The notes: a model not told the origin generated them from the sequence alone. Shown: positions 41,309-50,605, counted from the first letter of the stretch. The stretch is DNA of 64,000 nucleotides from Chitinophaga pinensis (GCA_943326015.2 CALPRQ020000005.1:44801-108800), one strand, 5' to 3'. Made by a program: numbers and translations.

Positions 41309-42364
41309 ATGCGCATAGGCATGCTCACCGGCGGCGGCGACTGCCCCGGACTCAACGCAGTGATCCGCGCGGTCACCAAGTCGCTGCTGCGCCAGTGCGG
41401 CGCCGAGGTGATCGGCATCCACAACGGCTTCGCCGGCCTGATGGGCGAGGCGCCCCAGGCACGGCCGCTCGACTGGGACAGCGTCTGCGGCATCCTGATG
41501 CAGGGTGGCACCATGCTCGGCACCAGCAACAAGGCCGATCCGTTGCGCGACGAGGCGACCGCCGCGCAGACCCTGGCCAACGCGCGCGCGCTCGGGCTCG
41601 ACGCGCTGGTCGCGATCGGCGGCGACGGCACGATGGCGATCGCGCATGGCGTAAGCCAGCGCGGGCTGCCGGTGGTCGGCGTACCCAAGACGATCGACAA
41701 CGACATCGTGGGCTGCGAGCGCAGCTTCGGCTTCGACACCGCAGTCGCCACCGTGACCGAGGCGATCGAGCGCCTGCAGACCACCGGCCAGAGCCATGGT
41801 CGCATCATGATCGTCGAGACCATGGGCCGCTACGCGGGCTGGATCGCGCTCGAGGCCGGACTGGCCGGCGCCGCCGACGTGATCCTGCTGCCCGAGATCG
41901 ACTATTCGGTCGAGGCGGTCGCCGCGATCTGCCACGAGCGCGAGCAACGTGGCCGCCACAGCCTGATCTGCATCGGCGAAGGCGCCAAGCCGCGCGGCGG
42001 TGCGCTGACGATCGAGCGCCAGGTGGCCGACAGCCCGGACCCGATCCGGCTCGGCGGCGTCGGCCATGCGCTGCGCGAGCAGCTGCAGCGCCTGCTGAGC
42101 AGCGAGGTGCGCGCGACCGTGCTCGGCCATGTGCAGCGCGGCGGCACGCCGACGCCGTTCGACCGGGTGCTGGCGACGCAGTTTGGCAACGAGGCCGCGC
42201 AGCTGGTGATGCGCGGCGAGTTCAACCGCATGGTCACGCTGCAGGGCGAGCGGCTATCGAGCGTCCCGCTGGCCGAGGTCGCGCACCAGTCGCGCAGCGT
42301 GCCGCTCGATCACCCGCTGCTGCGCACGGCCAGACAGATCGGGGTGTCGCTGGGGGAGAACTGA
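41309..42364 (+). CDS. 6-phosphofructokinase (group III type; ATP or pyrophosphate donor uncertain)
   Basis: 351 residues of the PfkA superfamily. The N-terminal glycine loop is GGGDCPGLNA, the donor-site loop AIGGDGTMAI, and the catalytic base motif PKTIDNDIVG. Gly after GGD is the ATP-type residue, whereas the Lys in PKTIDND is typical of pyrophosphate-dependent or group III enzymes. It catalyses fructose-6-phosphate to fructose-1,6-bisphosphate, and with PPi the reaction would be reversible. It stands alone after mltA, with ATG at 41309 preceded by AGGAAA. Confidence 0.9.
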   Translation: MRIGMLTGGGDCPGLNAVIRAVTKSLLRQCGAEVIGIHNGFAGLMGEAPQARPLDWDSVCGILMQGGTMLGTSNKADPLRDEATAAQTLANARALGLDALVAIGGDGTMAIAHGVSQRGLPVVGVPKTIDNDIVGCERSFGFDTAVATVTEAIERLQTTGQSHGRIMIVETMGRYAGWIALEAGLAGAADVILLPEIDYSVEAVAAICHEREQRGRHSLICIGEGAKPRGGALTIERQVADSPDPIRLGGVGHALREQLQRLLSSEVRATVLGHVQRGGTPTPFDRVLATQFGNEAAQLVMRGEFNRMVTLQGERLSSVPLAEVAHQSRSVPLDHPLLRTARQIGVSLGEN

Positions 42365-42407
42365 GCGCGCTGGCATGGCGCAGGCCTGGTCGGCACCGTA
42401 ACCGAAG

Positions 42408-43376
42408 TCAGCCTCTCGGCGGCAGCCGGCCGAAGGCATCAAGCGCCAGGCAGAGGTCGGCCCAGGACTTGGCTTTCTCGCCCGGGCTGCGCAGCAGGTA
42501 GGCCGGGTGATAGCTCACGACCAGCGGCAGGCGGCGGCCGGCGATCTCGACCTCGTGCACCTGGCCGCGCAGCTTGCCCAGCGGCAACTTGCGCAATGCC
42601 TCGGCGCCAGGCTGAGTGGCATGTGCCAACAGCGTGTGTGCCGCGAAGCGCCCGAGCGCGAGGATGAACCGGGGCTGCAGCAGCTCGATCTGGCGCAGCA
42701 GCCAGGGCTCGCACTGAGCGATCTCGACCGGATCGGGATTGCGGTTCTGGGGCGGGCGACACTTGATCACATTGGCAATGTAGACCTTGTGCTCGCGCGA
42801 CAAGCCCATCGCGGCCAGCATGCGGTCGAGCAACTGACCCGCGCGGCCGACAAAGGGCAGGCCCTGGCGGTCCTCTTCCTCGCCCGGCGCCTCGCCGACG
42901 ATCAGCCAGTCGGGCGCCGGATCGCCCATGCCGGGCACGGCCTGGCGCCGCAGCATGCCGAGGTCGCAGGCGCTGCAGGCGCGGATCGCGTCGGCCAGCG
43001 CGGCCTGGTCGGACGGCACCTCGGCCAGCGGAATGACGGCGCGCTCGGGTGCGCGGGCCACCGGAGCCGGCGCGGCGACGGTGGGTGCGGCTGGCCGCTG
43101 CCCGGCCAGCTGGCGGGCGGCCGGAATCGCTGCTGACGCCGGCGCCTGATCCACGGCAGCTGGCGTGGCGGCCTGCGGTCGTGAAGGACGCGGCGCGCGC
43201 ACAGCAGCCTGACTCGCTGCCGCACCGACCCGCACCAATGGAGCGGCGGCTGGCTGGACAGCCGGCTGCTGCTGTGCCGCTGCCTCCTGCCACCAGCAGT
43301 TGACGCCCATCTCGGCCAGCATGGCGGCGTGGCGCGGCTCCAGCCTCGGCAGCGCTTGCAGTCCGATGTCGCTCAT
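42408..43376 (-). CDS. Uracil-DNA glycosylase, family 4 type, with long N-terminal linker
   Basis: 322 residues. The C-terminal 200 are a UDG family 4/SMUG-like domain with the motif GEAPGEEEDRQGLPFVG and four cysteine ligands for a 4Fe-4S cluster (CSACDLG, VIKCRPPQ, QCEPWL). The His region is VVSYHPAYLLRSPG. The N-terminal 110 residues are Ala/Pro/Gln-rich and disordered apart from a short opening motif (MGVNCWW). It removes uracil from DNA. The start at 43376 overlaps the rimI stop by four bases (ATGA), forming an operon tsaB-rimI-udg. Confidence 0.92.
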   Translation of the reverse strand: MSDIGLQALPRLEPRHAAMLAEMGVNCWWQEAAAQQQPAVQPAAAPLVRVGAAASQAAVRAPRPSRPQAATPAAVDQAPASAAIPAARQLAGQRPAAPTVAAPAPVARAPERAVIPLAEVPSDQAALADAIRACSACDLGMLRRQAVPGMGDPAPDWLIVGEAPGEEEDRQGLPFVGRAGQLLDRMLAAMGLSREHKVYIANVIKCRPPQNRNPDPVEIAQCEPWLLRQIELLQPRFILALGRFAAHTLLAHATQPGAEALRKLPLGKLRGQVHEVEIAGRRLPLVVSYHPAYLLRSPGEKAKSWADLCLALDAFGRLPPRG

Positions 43377-43993
43377 GCCGCCCCCTCCGTTTCGGCTTCG
43401 ATGGCCGGATCGGCTGGCAGCAGCGCCAGGCTCATGACCACGGCATCCTCGCGCTGGCCGCCATCGGCCGGGTAGTAGTCGCGCCGCCGGCCGACCTGGC
43501 AAAAGCCGATCGCCTCGTAGAGAGAGCGCGCGCCCTCGTTGCTCGCACGCACTTCCAGCCACAGCCATTCGGCCCCCTGCAGCCGCGACCAGGCCTGCAA
43601 GGCCTCCAGCAGCAGGCGAGCGCAGCCCTGGCGCCGGTGCAGCGGCACGGTCGTGATGTTGAGCAGATGCGTTTCGAGATAGCCCGGCATCGCGACCAGA
43701 TAGGCCAGCAGCAGGCGGCCGTCGGCCAGGCGCGGCGCGTCACCCCATGCGGACGGATCACCGGGCTGGGACGGCGTGACGAGCAGCTGGCACCAGTAGC
43801 CGGCTGCGATCGAATCGCGGAAATGGCCCGGACCCCAGGGATGGGGATGGCTGCTGCATTCGACCGCGGCCACCAGCGGTAGCATGGATTCGTCCATCGT
43901 CACCAGCGACCAGGGCCGGCCAGTATCAACGACTTCGGCGGCCAGCCAGGCCGACAGCTCGGTGCCACTGGCGGGCTTGTCGGCCAGCCTCAT
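43373..43993 (-). CDS. rimI: [Ribosomal protein S18]-alanine N-acetyltransferase RimI
   Basis: 206 residues, longer than the usual 150 because of an N-terminal extension of about 30 residues. The GNAT core is clear: acetyl-CoA motif RRQGCARLLLEALQ, then WLEVRASNEGARSLYEAIGF and RRRDYYPADGG. It acetylates the N-terminus of ribosomal protein S18. Adjacent to tsaB, overlapping its stop by four bases, which is the usual arrangement in proteobacteria. Confidence 0.9.
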   Translation of the reverse strand: MRLADKPASGTELSAWLAAEVVDTGRPWSLVTMDESMLPLVAAVECSSHPHPWGPGHFRDSIAAGYWCQLLVTPSQPGDPSAWGDAPRLADGRLLLAYLVAMPGYLETHLLNITTVPLHRRQGCARLLLEALQAWSRLQGAEWLWLEVRASNEGARSLYEAIGFCQVGRRRDYYPADGGQREDAVVMSLALLPADPAIEAETEGAA

Positions 43994-44850
43994 GCGCCGG
44001 CTCCGGCGCCAGCCGCCGCAGCCGCGAGCTTTGCGGCCTTGATGCGCTCGCGCTCCTCGGTAGTCTGGGCGACCTTGTCGCGCACGTAGAGCGGCTGGGC
44101 CGCAGCGGCCGGCACCGCAGCCCCGGCAGCCCAGAGCGCGGGCGCCAGCCTCAGCATCGCAGCAGCAGTCGGCCAGGCAGCCTCCTGGGGCGCGGCCTGC
44201 CAGGCAGCAGGCAGGCGTGCGCCATAGACGGCCATTGCATTGCCGGCCAGCAGCGGGGTCGAGCCGGTGCCGGCCTCGGGCCAGCCGTCGGCCAGCTGCA
44301 GCGCCTCGGGCGCACTGAGCCAGGCCCGGCCTGCCGCACGCGGCAGCTGACCGGCCAGGTCGAATTCGGCCACGTAGAGCTCGTCCATGCGCGCGTCGAG
44401 CGCGGCGACGATGCGAACCGGGCAGGATTCACCACGCTGCTCAAGCTGCCAGCGCGCCTGTTCGGCCACCGCCTGCAAGGTATCGACCGGCAGCACCGGA
44501 ATGCCGCCCGGCCGACCCGCGAGCGCCAGCCCCTGCACCACCGCGCAGGCGGTGCGCAGGCCGGTGAAGCTGCCCGGGCCGCGTCCGAAGGCGATTGCGT
44601 CGAGCCCGGCCAGCGGCCAGCCCGCCTGCGCCAGCAGCGAGCGGATCAGCGGAATCAGCGCGGCCGAAGCCTGCGCGCCACCGGCGCCCTCGTGCAGCAG
44701 CCAGCCCTCGGGCCGGTCCGGGCTGCCGAGCGCGACGCTCAGGCGGTCGGTACTGGTGTCGATCGCGAGCACGCGCGCGCCGGGCGGCAGGGTGGCGGGC
44801 AGGTCGGCGTAGGGCGAGATGGACGAAAGGGGCGCGGCGGAAACGGACAT
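43990..44850 (-). CDS. tsaB: tRNA threonylcarbamoyladenosine biosynthesis protein TsaB
   Basis: About 286 residues. It has the ASKHA opening LAIDTSTDRLSVALG and GRGPGSFTGLRTACAVVQGL, the diagnostic TsaB segment, plus DARMDELYVAEF. TsaB scaffolds TsaD in making the t6A37 modification of tRNAs. Start candidates are ATG at 44850 or 44859. Both lie in a perfect inverted repeat that also holds the start codons of the divergent dacB. A helical, Ala-rich C-terminal tail follows. Confidence 0.93.
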   Translation of the reverse strand: MSVSAAPLSSISPYADLPATLPPGARVLAIDTSTDRLSVALGSPDRPEGWLLHEGAGGAQASAALIPLIRSLLAQAGWPLAGLDAIAFGRGPGSFTGLRTACAVVQGLALAGRPGGIPVLPVDTLQAVAEQARWQLEQRGESCPVRIVAALDARMDELYVAEFDLAGQLPRAAGRAWLSAPEALQLADGWPEAGTGSTPLLAGNAMAVYGARLPAAWQAAPQEAAWPTAAAMLRLAPALWAAGAAVPAAAAQPLYVRDKVAQTTEERERIKAAKLAAAAAGAGAGA

Positions 44851-44888
44851 GGCGGCCATTATCCTCGGCACGGATAATGGCCGCCATG
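44848..44888. repeat. Perfect 17-bp inverted repeat spanning the tsaB and dacB start codons
   Basis: Arm 44848-44864 (catggcggccattatcc) and its exact reverse complement at 44872-44888, with a 7-base loop. It places mirror-image ATG codons for the two divergent genes (44850/44859 on minus, 44877/44886 on plus). GATAAT, a good -10 match, also appears on both strands within the arms. Confidence 0.9.
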
Positions 44889-46328
44889 CTCGAGCGATTC
44901 CGAACCCCGAAACTCATCTGCGCGGCGCTGCTGGCGCTGGCGTTCTGCGGCGCAGCACAGGCACAGACGCAATTGCCGGCCGAAGTCACGAGCCTGCTCG
45001 CACGCGCCAAGGTACCGGTCGATGCGCTGGCTGCCGTCGTGCTCGACACACGCGCCGGCGCTGCGCCGCTGCTGGCCTGGCGTGCCGACGCACCGGTCAA
45101 CCCGGCGTCCACGCTCAAGCTGGTCACGACCTATGCCGCACTGGACCGGCTCGGCCCCGACTTCCGCTGGCAGACCCGGGTCTACAGCGACGGCACGCTG
45201 CGCGATGGCGTGCTGCAAGGCAATCTGTATCTGCAGGGCGGCGGCGACCCCAAGCTGGTGAGCGAACGGCTCTGGCTGCTGCTGCGCCGGGTCCAGGGCC
45301 TGGGCATCCGGCGCATCGCGGGCGACATCTGGCTCGATCGCAGCGCCTTTGCCTTGCCCGCGACCGATCCGGGCGCCTTCGATGGCGAACCGCTCAAGCC
45401 CTACAACGCCGCGCCCGACGCGCTGCTCATCAACTACCGCAGCCAGCTGTTCGGCTTCACGCCCGACCCCGAGGCCGGCGTCGCGCATGTGACGCTGGAG
45501 CCACCGCTGGCCGGCGTCGAGCCGCCCGCGAGCGTGCCGCTGGACAATAGTCGCCCGGACGCAGCCGAGTCCTGCGGTGACTGGCGCGGGGCACTGCGCG
45601 CCGATTTCTCGGACGCGCTGCGGCCGCGCTTTGCCGGCCGCTATCCGCTGGCCTGCGGCACGCGCGAATGGCCGATCGCCCACCCCGAACCGGAACGCAT
45701 GGCCGCGCGCGCCATCGCCGGAATGTGGGCAGCGATTGGCGGCCAGCTCGACGGCCAGGTGCGCGACGGCAGCGTGCCCGCACAGGCCAGGCTGCGGCTG
45801 GGCTTCGAATCGCCGCCGCTGGCCGAGGTGGTGCGCGAGACCAACAAGTACAGCAACAACGTGATGGCGCAGCAGATCTTCCTGACCCTGGGCCGGACCG
45901 GGCGCGATGGCGCACCCACCGGCCTGGCCGAGGCCCGACTGGCACTGGAGCGCTGGTGGCAGGACAAGCTGGGGCCGGGCACCAGGCTGCCCGAGGTCGG
46001 CAACGGCAGCGGGCTGGGCCGCGACACACGCCTGAGCGCCCATGCGCTGGCACGCCTGCTGCAACTGGCCTGGCAATCCGGGCTGATGCCCGACCTGGCG
46101 GCCTCGCTGCCGGCCAGCGGCCTGGACGGCACGCTGCGGCGCAGCGCGCTGGACGCCGGCCAGGCCCATCTCAAGACCGGCAGCCTGCGCGACGTGCAGG
46201 CGCTGGCCGGCTATGTGCATGGCGCCGACGGACAGCGCCGCGTGCTGGTCGCGATCGTCAACCATGACAACGCCCGCGCCGCCAAGCCGGCGCTCGAAGC
46301 GCTGGTGCGCTGGGCCGCGCAGCGCTGA
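44886..46328 (+). CDS. dacB: D-alanyl-D-alanine carboxypeptidase/endopeptidase (PBP4 type)
   Basis: 480 residues. Signal peptide (CAALLALAFCGAAQAQ) followed by a PBP4-type S13 peptidase. The three active-site motifs are present: SxxK in PASTLKLVT, SxN in KYSNNVMAQ, and KTG in HLKTGSL. The periplasmic enzyme trims or cuts peptidoglycan peptides. An in-frame ATG nine bases upstream (44877) is an alternative start. Divergent from tsaB with a shared palindromic start region. Confidence 0.94.
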   Translation: MLERFRTPKLICAALLALAFCGAAQAQTQLPAEVTSLLARAKVPVDALAAVVLDTRAGAAPLLAWRADAPVNPASTLKLVTTYAALDRLGPDFRWQTRVYSDGTLRDGVLQGNLYLQGGGDPKLVSERLWLLLRRVQGLGIRRIAGDIWLDRSAFALPATDPGAFDGEPLKPYNAAPDALLINYRSQLFGFTPDPEAGVAHVTLEPPLAGVEPPASVPLDNSRPDAAESCGDWRGALRADFSDALRPRFAGRYPLACGTREWPIAHPEPERMAARAIAGMWAAIGGQLDGQVRDGSVPAQARLRLGFESPPLAEVVRETNKYSNNVMAQQIFLTLGRTGRDGAPTGLAEARLALERWWQDKLGPGTRLPEVGNGSGLGRDTRLSAHALARLLQLAWQSGLMPDLAASLPASGLDGTLRRSALDAGQAHLKTGSLRDVQALAGYVHGADGQRRVLVAIVNHDNARAAKPALEALVRWAAQR

Positions 46329-46332
46329 ACGC

Positions 46333-46953
46333 TCAGGGTTCGATCTCGACCCGGCCCGGCCCGTCGAACCGGGTCGCATCAAGCGCGCGCTGGGCGGCGG
46401 TGGCCATCGCGCGGGCCAGTTCGTCGCAGTTTTCATGCCTATCAGGATGGCGGGCATGGACGCCCACGCTAACGCTGGTCGCCTGCGTCTGACCGCCAAT
46501 TTCGAGTCCACGCTGCAGCAGGCCGTCGCGCAGGTCCTGCGCCAGCACCAGCGCGCCACCGACATCCGAATCCGACAGTGCGATCAGAAAACCGAAATCG
46601 CCCCAGTGCCCCAGCAAGTCGTAGCCGCGCACGCGCTCGGCCAGACGCTGCGCCAGTGCCTGCTGCAACTCGCCCAGATACGCGCGGCCATGCTGGCGCG
46701 CCAGATGACCGGGCTCGTCGAGCTCGACCATGAGCACCGCAACCGGATGACGCAGCCGCGCCGCCAGCGCGAGCTGGCGCCCGAGCAGTTCGAGCAACAA
46801 GGCCCGGCCATAGAGGCCGCTACGGGGATCGCGCCAGGCCAGGGCCGCCTCGCGCCCCCTTGAGCGGCACCGCTCCCAGGCCATGCCCGTCAGCAGCGCG
46901 GCCGCGACAAGCAGGACAAGGCCGGACAGAACGGGCAACAGAGTGGACGACAT
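46333..46953 (-). CDS. Membrane-anchored GGDEF-domain protein with degenerate motif
   Basis: 206 residues. One N-terminal membrane helix (LLPVLSGLVLLVAAALLTGM), then a single GGDEF-like domain (WRDPRSGLYGRALLLELLGR). In the catalytic position the sequence reads GHWGDFGF (about residues 114-121) in place of R-x-G-G-D-E-F, so diguanylate cyclase activity is unlikely. The helix-strand pattern of the domain, including SVSVGVHA, is retained. It may bind or scaffold rather than synthesise c-di-GMP. Its stop is three bases from the convergent dacB stop. Confidence 0.82.
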   Translation of the reverse strand: MSSTLLPVLSGLVLLVAAALLTGMAWERCRSRGREAALAWRDPRSGLYGRALLLELLGRQLALAARLRHPVAVLMVELDEPGHLARQHGRAYLGELQQALAQRLAERVRGYDLLGHWGDFGFLIALSDSDVGGALVLAQDLRDGLLQRGLEIGGQTQATSVSVGVHARHPDRHENCDELARAMATAAQRALDATRFDGPGRVEIEP

Positions 46954-47127
46954 GGACGGGACTGCGAGGGACGAATGGCGTGCAGCCAGTCTGCCTCAAA
47001 TGGAACCCCCTGCACCAGTCCCCGGGCTTGAATATTGGCGCCAGCCGCTGAGCGCGCAGCCGCCAGGCTGCCGCATCAAGCAGGCACCCACATTAGAACC
47101 TACACTGAATATATTTATACAAATATA

Positions 47128-47139
47128 CTGTGTACTGAT
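47128..47139 (+). promoter_or_regulatory. Putative operator at the AAHS transporter promoter
   Basis: CTGTGTACTGAT, identical to a 12-base motif at the gentisate operon promoter (54404-54415, minus strand). It overlaps a TATACT (47124-47129) and lies 7 bases before a perfect TATAAT (47146-47151), so a bound repressor would block either promoter. Confidence 0.6.
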
Positions 47140-47227
47140 AGTTTTTATAATCCAGGAATGACGGTTCCACATCGGCACCGTCCAGCTCTGCGCTGCTCAG
47201 ACAAGCCGACTTTCAAAGGAGACAATC

Positions 47228-48553
47228 ATGTCAAACCCCCATCCTGATGCCGGGCAGGAAGCCCGCCGCATGCGCACCGTGACCTGGGTCATCGCGCTTG
47301 CCACCCTGGGCCTGGTATTCGACGGCTACGACCTCGTGGTCTACGGCGCCGTGGTCTCGACCTTCCTGCGCGATCCCTCGCAGATCGGCGCCGTGACCCC
47401 GGCCATGGCCGGCATGCTGGGCAGCTACATGCTGTTCGGCGTGATGGTCGGCGCGCTGGCCGCTGGCACCGTCGGCGACCTCCTGGGCCGCCGCAAGGTG
47501 ATCCTGGCTTCCTACGCCTGGTTCTCGATCGGCATGGCGCTGACCGGCATGACCCGTGACGGCACGACCTTCGGCTGGCTGCGCTTCTTCACCGGCATGG
47601 GCGTGGGCTCGCTGGTCGCGACGACCGCCGCGCTGGTGGCCGAATACGCGCCCAAGGGCAAGAAAAACCTGATCAACGCCATCACCAACGGCGGCATTCC
47701 GCTCGGCAGCCTGCTGTCGGCACTGATCGCCATCCTGCTGATGGACAAGATCGGCTGGCGCGGCATGTTCTGGATCGGCGCGCTGCCGCTGGTCACGCTG
47801 CTGCCACTGGCCTATTTCAAGATGCCCGAATCGATCGCCTGGCTGGCCGCGCGCGGCCGCATGGACGAGGCGCGTGCCATGTCCGAGCGCACCGGCGTGC
47901 CGATGCCCGAACTCGCCGTCGCAACCGCCGGCCAGGCCCAGCCGAGCGGGCATGACAAGACCGGTTTCGCCGGCCTGTTCACCGCCCACTACCTGTTCCC
48001 GACCCTGATCCTGGGCCTGATGAGCGCGACCGGCCTGGTGCTGGTGTACTCGCTCAACACCTGGCTGCCGGAGCTGATGCTGCGCGCCGGCTTCAATGCC
48101 AAGGGCTCGCTGTCCTTCCTGCTGGTGCTCAACGGCGGCTCGCTGTTCGGCGCCCTGCTGGCCTCGCGCTTCGCCGACCGCTTCGGGCCCAAGCCGGTGG
48201 TGGCAGCGACCTTCACGATCGGCGCGGTCGCGCTGATCCTGCTGACGCTGGGCCTGCCGCTGGCGGCACTGCTGTGCATCGTCGCCATCGTCGGTCTGGG
48301 CACCAGCGGCACCCAGACGCTGATCTACGGCTTCGTCGCCAACTACTACCGCACCAATGTGCGCGCTGCCGGCGTGGCCTGGTGCGCGGGCTTCGGCCGC
48401 CTGGGCGGCATCGCAGGCCCGATGCTGGGCAGTCTGCTGATCAGCGCCGGCATCGCGCTCGATTCGATCTTCTACGTACTGGCTGGCATTGGTCTGTTCG
48501 GCGTCCTGCTGACGCTGCTGGTGCCGATGGCGCGCAGCGCCGCCAACCGCTGA
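47228..48553 (+). CDS. MFS transporter, aromatic acid:H+ symporter (AAHS) family
   Basis: 441 residues, 12 membrane segments. The DGYD motif in VFDGYDLVVYGAVV and the loop GTVGDLLGRRKV are the AAHS family signatures. It imports aromatic acids, here most likely 3-hydroxybenzoate or gentisate, since a complete gentisate operon lies about 2-6 kb downstream on the other strand and shares an upstream motif. Strong Shine-Dalgarno AAGGAG before ATG at 47228. The 274-bp region upstream is AT-rich around 47095-47160. Confidence 0.88.
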   Translation: MSNPHPDAGQEARRMRTVTWVIALATLGLVFDGYDLVVYGAVVSTFLRDPSQIGAVTPAMAGMLGSYMLFGVMVGALAAGTVGDLLGRRKVILASYAWFSIGMALTGMTRDGTTFGWLRFFTGMGVGSLVATTAALVAEYAPKGKKNLINAITNGGIPLGSLLSALIAILLMDKIGWRGMFWIGALPLVTLLPLAYFKMPESIAWLAARGRMDEARAMSERTGVPMPELAVATAGQAQPSGHDKTGFAGLFTAHYLFPTLILGLMSATGLVLVYSLNTWLPELMLRAGFNAKGSLSFLLVLNGGSLFGALLASRFADRFGPKPVVAATFTIGAVALILLTLGLPLAALLCIVAIVGLGTSGTQTLIYGFVANYYRTNVRAAGVAWCAGFGRLGGIAGPMLGSLLISAGIALDSIFYVLAGIGLFGVLLTLLVPMARSAANR

Positions 48554-48649
48554 GCGATCGGGGCTCGCAACGCCAGCCCCTTGAGCGGGCTTGGGCGGGA
48601 AATTTCGGTTCATACTGGGGCCTTGACCGGCCTCTGCCCGAAGGTAACG

Positions 48650-50086
48650 ATGGACCACGCTGCCCCGCCCACCGCCCTGCACCAGCAACTGCCACCCGTC
48701 CCGCTGAGCAACCTCCAACGCTCGATCGCGCAGGTGCTGATGCTGCTGGGGTTCGAGTCCGGGGTACTGTGGCTCAACGGCCTGTGGACGCTGACCGGCG
48801 AGGACCGCCACCACCTCGTGCTCAGCCTGGTCTGGCTGGCCTGGTTCGGACTCCACCGCAAGGCCTATGTGCGGCGCCAGACCTTCTGGGAGGAGCTGCG
48901 CCAGATCGTGCTGGCCGCCGCAGTCTTCACGCTGCTGTCGAGCCGGGGGCTGAACCAGATCCCGAACTGGGAACAGGTCCGCAGCGCGTTGCTGCTCTAT
49001 CCGCTGCTGCTGTGCAGCATCGTCCTGGGCCGTGCGCTGGCCAGGCTGGCGCTCAAGCAGCTGGGCATCTGGTACCAGCCCGTGCTCGTGTTCGGCTCAG
49101 GCCGCAACGCGGCGCTCACGCTCAAGGCGCTGCACGGCGACGCCTGGCTGGGCATGAGGGTGCAGGCCTTTCTGCATCCGGTCGATATCGTGCCCCCACC
49201 CGAACCCAGCCAGGGTCCCGTGCCCTGGCTGCTCTGGCATGGTCAGGCGGACGACTGGGAGGTATTCCGGCGCTTCAGGTGCGTGATCGCGCTCGAAGCC
49301 CACCAGCAGGACCCGCGCGACCGGCTGATCAGGAACCTGCTGCAGCACCGCGTGTACGACGTGAGGGTCATCCCCGCGATGCGCGGCATACCGCTCTACG
49401 GCGCCGAGATGCAGCCCTTCTTCAGCCAGGAGCTGTTCAGCCTCACGCTGCCCAACAAGCTGCTGCGCCCGCACCTGCGACTGGTCAAGCGCGTGTTCGA
49501 CCTCGTGAGCGCGAGCCTGCTGCTGCTGCTGCTCTCGCCGCTGCTGACCTGGGTGGCCTGGCGCATCTGGCGCGAGGATGGTGGCCCGGCGCTGTTCAGC
49601 CAGGAGCGCGTGGGCCCGGGCGGCAAGCCGTTCCGCTTCTACAAGTTCCGCAGCATGGTGAATGACGCCGAGGGCGTGCTGCGCCGCTGGGAGGCCGAGA
49701 ACAGTCCCGAATGGCAGCGCTACGTCGCGAGCAACTTCAAGCTCGAGGACGACCCGCGCGTGCTCAAGGTTGGCCGCTTCATACGCGGCAGCAGCATCGA
49801 CGAGCTGCCGCAGCTGCTCAACGTGCTGCGCGGCGAGATGAGCCTGGTCGGACCGCGCCCGCTGCTGCCGCGCGAGGTCACCGAGTACGGCGATGCGCTG
49901 CAGCTCTACGGCCGGGTCCGCCCGGGACTGACCGGCCTGTGGCAGGTCAGCGGGCGCAGCAAGACCACTTTCTCCGAACGCGTGATCTACGACGACTGGT
50001 ACATCAAGAACTGGTCGCTCTGGACCGACATCGCGATCCTGGCCAAGACGGTCAGGACCGTGCTGCGCCGGGAAGGCGCGTACTGA
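48650..50086 (+). CDS. Polyprenyl-phosphate sugar phosphotransferase (WbaP/EpsE-like), exopolysaccharide initiation
   Basis: 478 residues. Several N-terminal membrane segments and a CoA-binding-like middle domain ([17 protein letters not shown]) lead to the catalytic bacterial-sugar-transferase domain, about residues 270-478. Landmarks are [42 protein letters not shown] and [14 protein letters not shown]. It transfers a sugar phosphate to undecaprenyl phosphate, starting polysaccharide synthesis. No other polysaccharide genes lie in the window, which is unusual. ATG at 48650 follows AAGGTAACG. Confidence 0.9.
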   Translation: MDHAAPPTALHQQLPPVPLSNLQRSIAQVLMLLGFESGVLWLNGLWTLTGEDRHHLVLSLVWLAWFGLHRKAYVRRQTFWEELRQIVLAAAVFTLLSSRGLNQIPNWEQVRSALLLYPLLLCSIVLGRALARLALKQLGIWYQPVLVFGSGRNAALTLKALHGDAWLGMRVQAFLHPVDIVPPPEPSQGPVPWLLWHGQADDWEVFRRFRCVIALEAHQQDPRDRLIRNLLQHRVYDVRVIPAMRGIPLYGAEMQPFFSQELFSLTLPNKLLRPHLRLVKRVFDLVSASLLLLLLSPLLTWVAWRIWREDGGPALFSQERVGPGGKPFRFYKFRSMVNDAEGVLRRWEAENSPEWQRYVASNFKLEDDPRVLKVGRFIRGSSIDELPQLLNVLRGEMSLVGPRPLLPREVTEYGDALQLYGRVRPGLTGLWQVSGRSKTTFSERVIYDDWYIKNWSLWTDIAILAKTVRTVLRREGAY

Positions 50087-50170
50087 TACACCGCCCCGGC
50101 GCAGGGCAGCACCGCTCAGGCCGCGCCAGAGTAGACAATAGGCAGCTGGATCGGACAGAAGGAGCCCCCA

Positions 50171-50605
50171 ATGGGTACACCGTACGAAAAAGACGTGGTG
50201 GCGTGGGCCATGGAGCAGGCCGCGCTGTTGCGCGCGGGCCATCTCTCTGCCCTCGACATCGAGCACATCGCCGAGGAGATTGAAGACGTGGGCAAGAGCG
50301 AAAAACGCGAGTTGGCCAGCCGCATGGCCGTGCTGCTGTCGCACCTGCTGAAGTGGCAGCACCAGCCAGGTCGGCGTGGCAGCAGCTGGACGCGCACGCT
50401 CAAGGAGCAACGCAAGGCCATCGCTGCGGCCATACGTCAAACCCCGAGCCTGAAGGCGTCCCTCGGCGATGCCGACTGGCTGGCAGGCGTCTGGGCCGAC
50501 GCGGTCACCAAGGCGGTCGATGAGACAGGACTGGACAGCTTCCCGGAAGACTGCCCCTGGTCGATGACTCAGGTGTTGACCGACGAGTTTTTCCCAGACG
50601 CCTGA
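50171..50605 (+). CDS. DUF29 domain-containing protein
   Basis: 144 residues, helical, cytoplasmic. The pattern YEKDVVAWAMEQAALLRAG, LDIEHIAEEIEDVGKSEKRE and HLLKWQHQPGRR matches DUF29. Many DUF29 proteins occur in cyanobacteria and proteobacteria in multiple copies, without known function. Strong Shine-Dalgarno AAGGAG. It is the only gene between the sugar transferase and the gentisate operon, with which it converges. Confidence 0.85.
   Translation: MGTPYEKDVVAWAMEQAALLRAGHLSALDIEHIAEEIEDVGKSEKRELASRMAVLLSHLLKWQHQPGRRGSSWTRTLKEQRKAIAAAIRQTPSLKASLGDADWLAGVWADAVTKAVDETGLDSFPEDCPWSMTQVLTDEFFPDA

Noticed and set aside
48650..50605. Sugar transferase and DUF29 gene as parts of the gentisate pathway
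   Set aside because: Neither has a role in aromatic degradation; they merely lie between the transporter and the operon.
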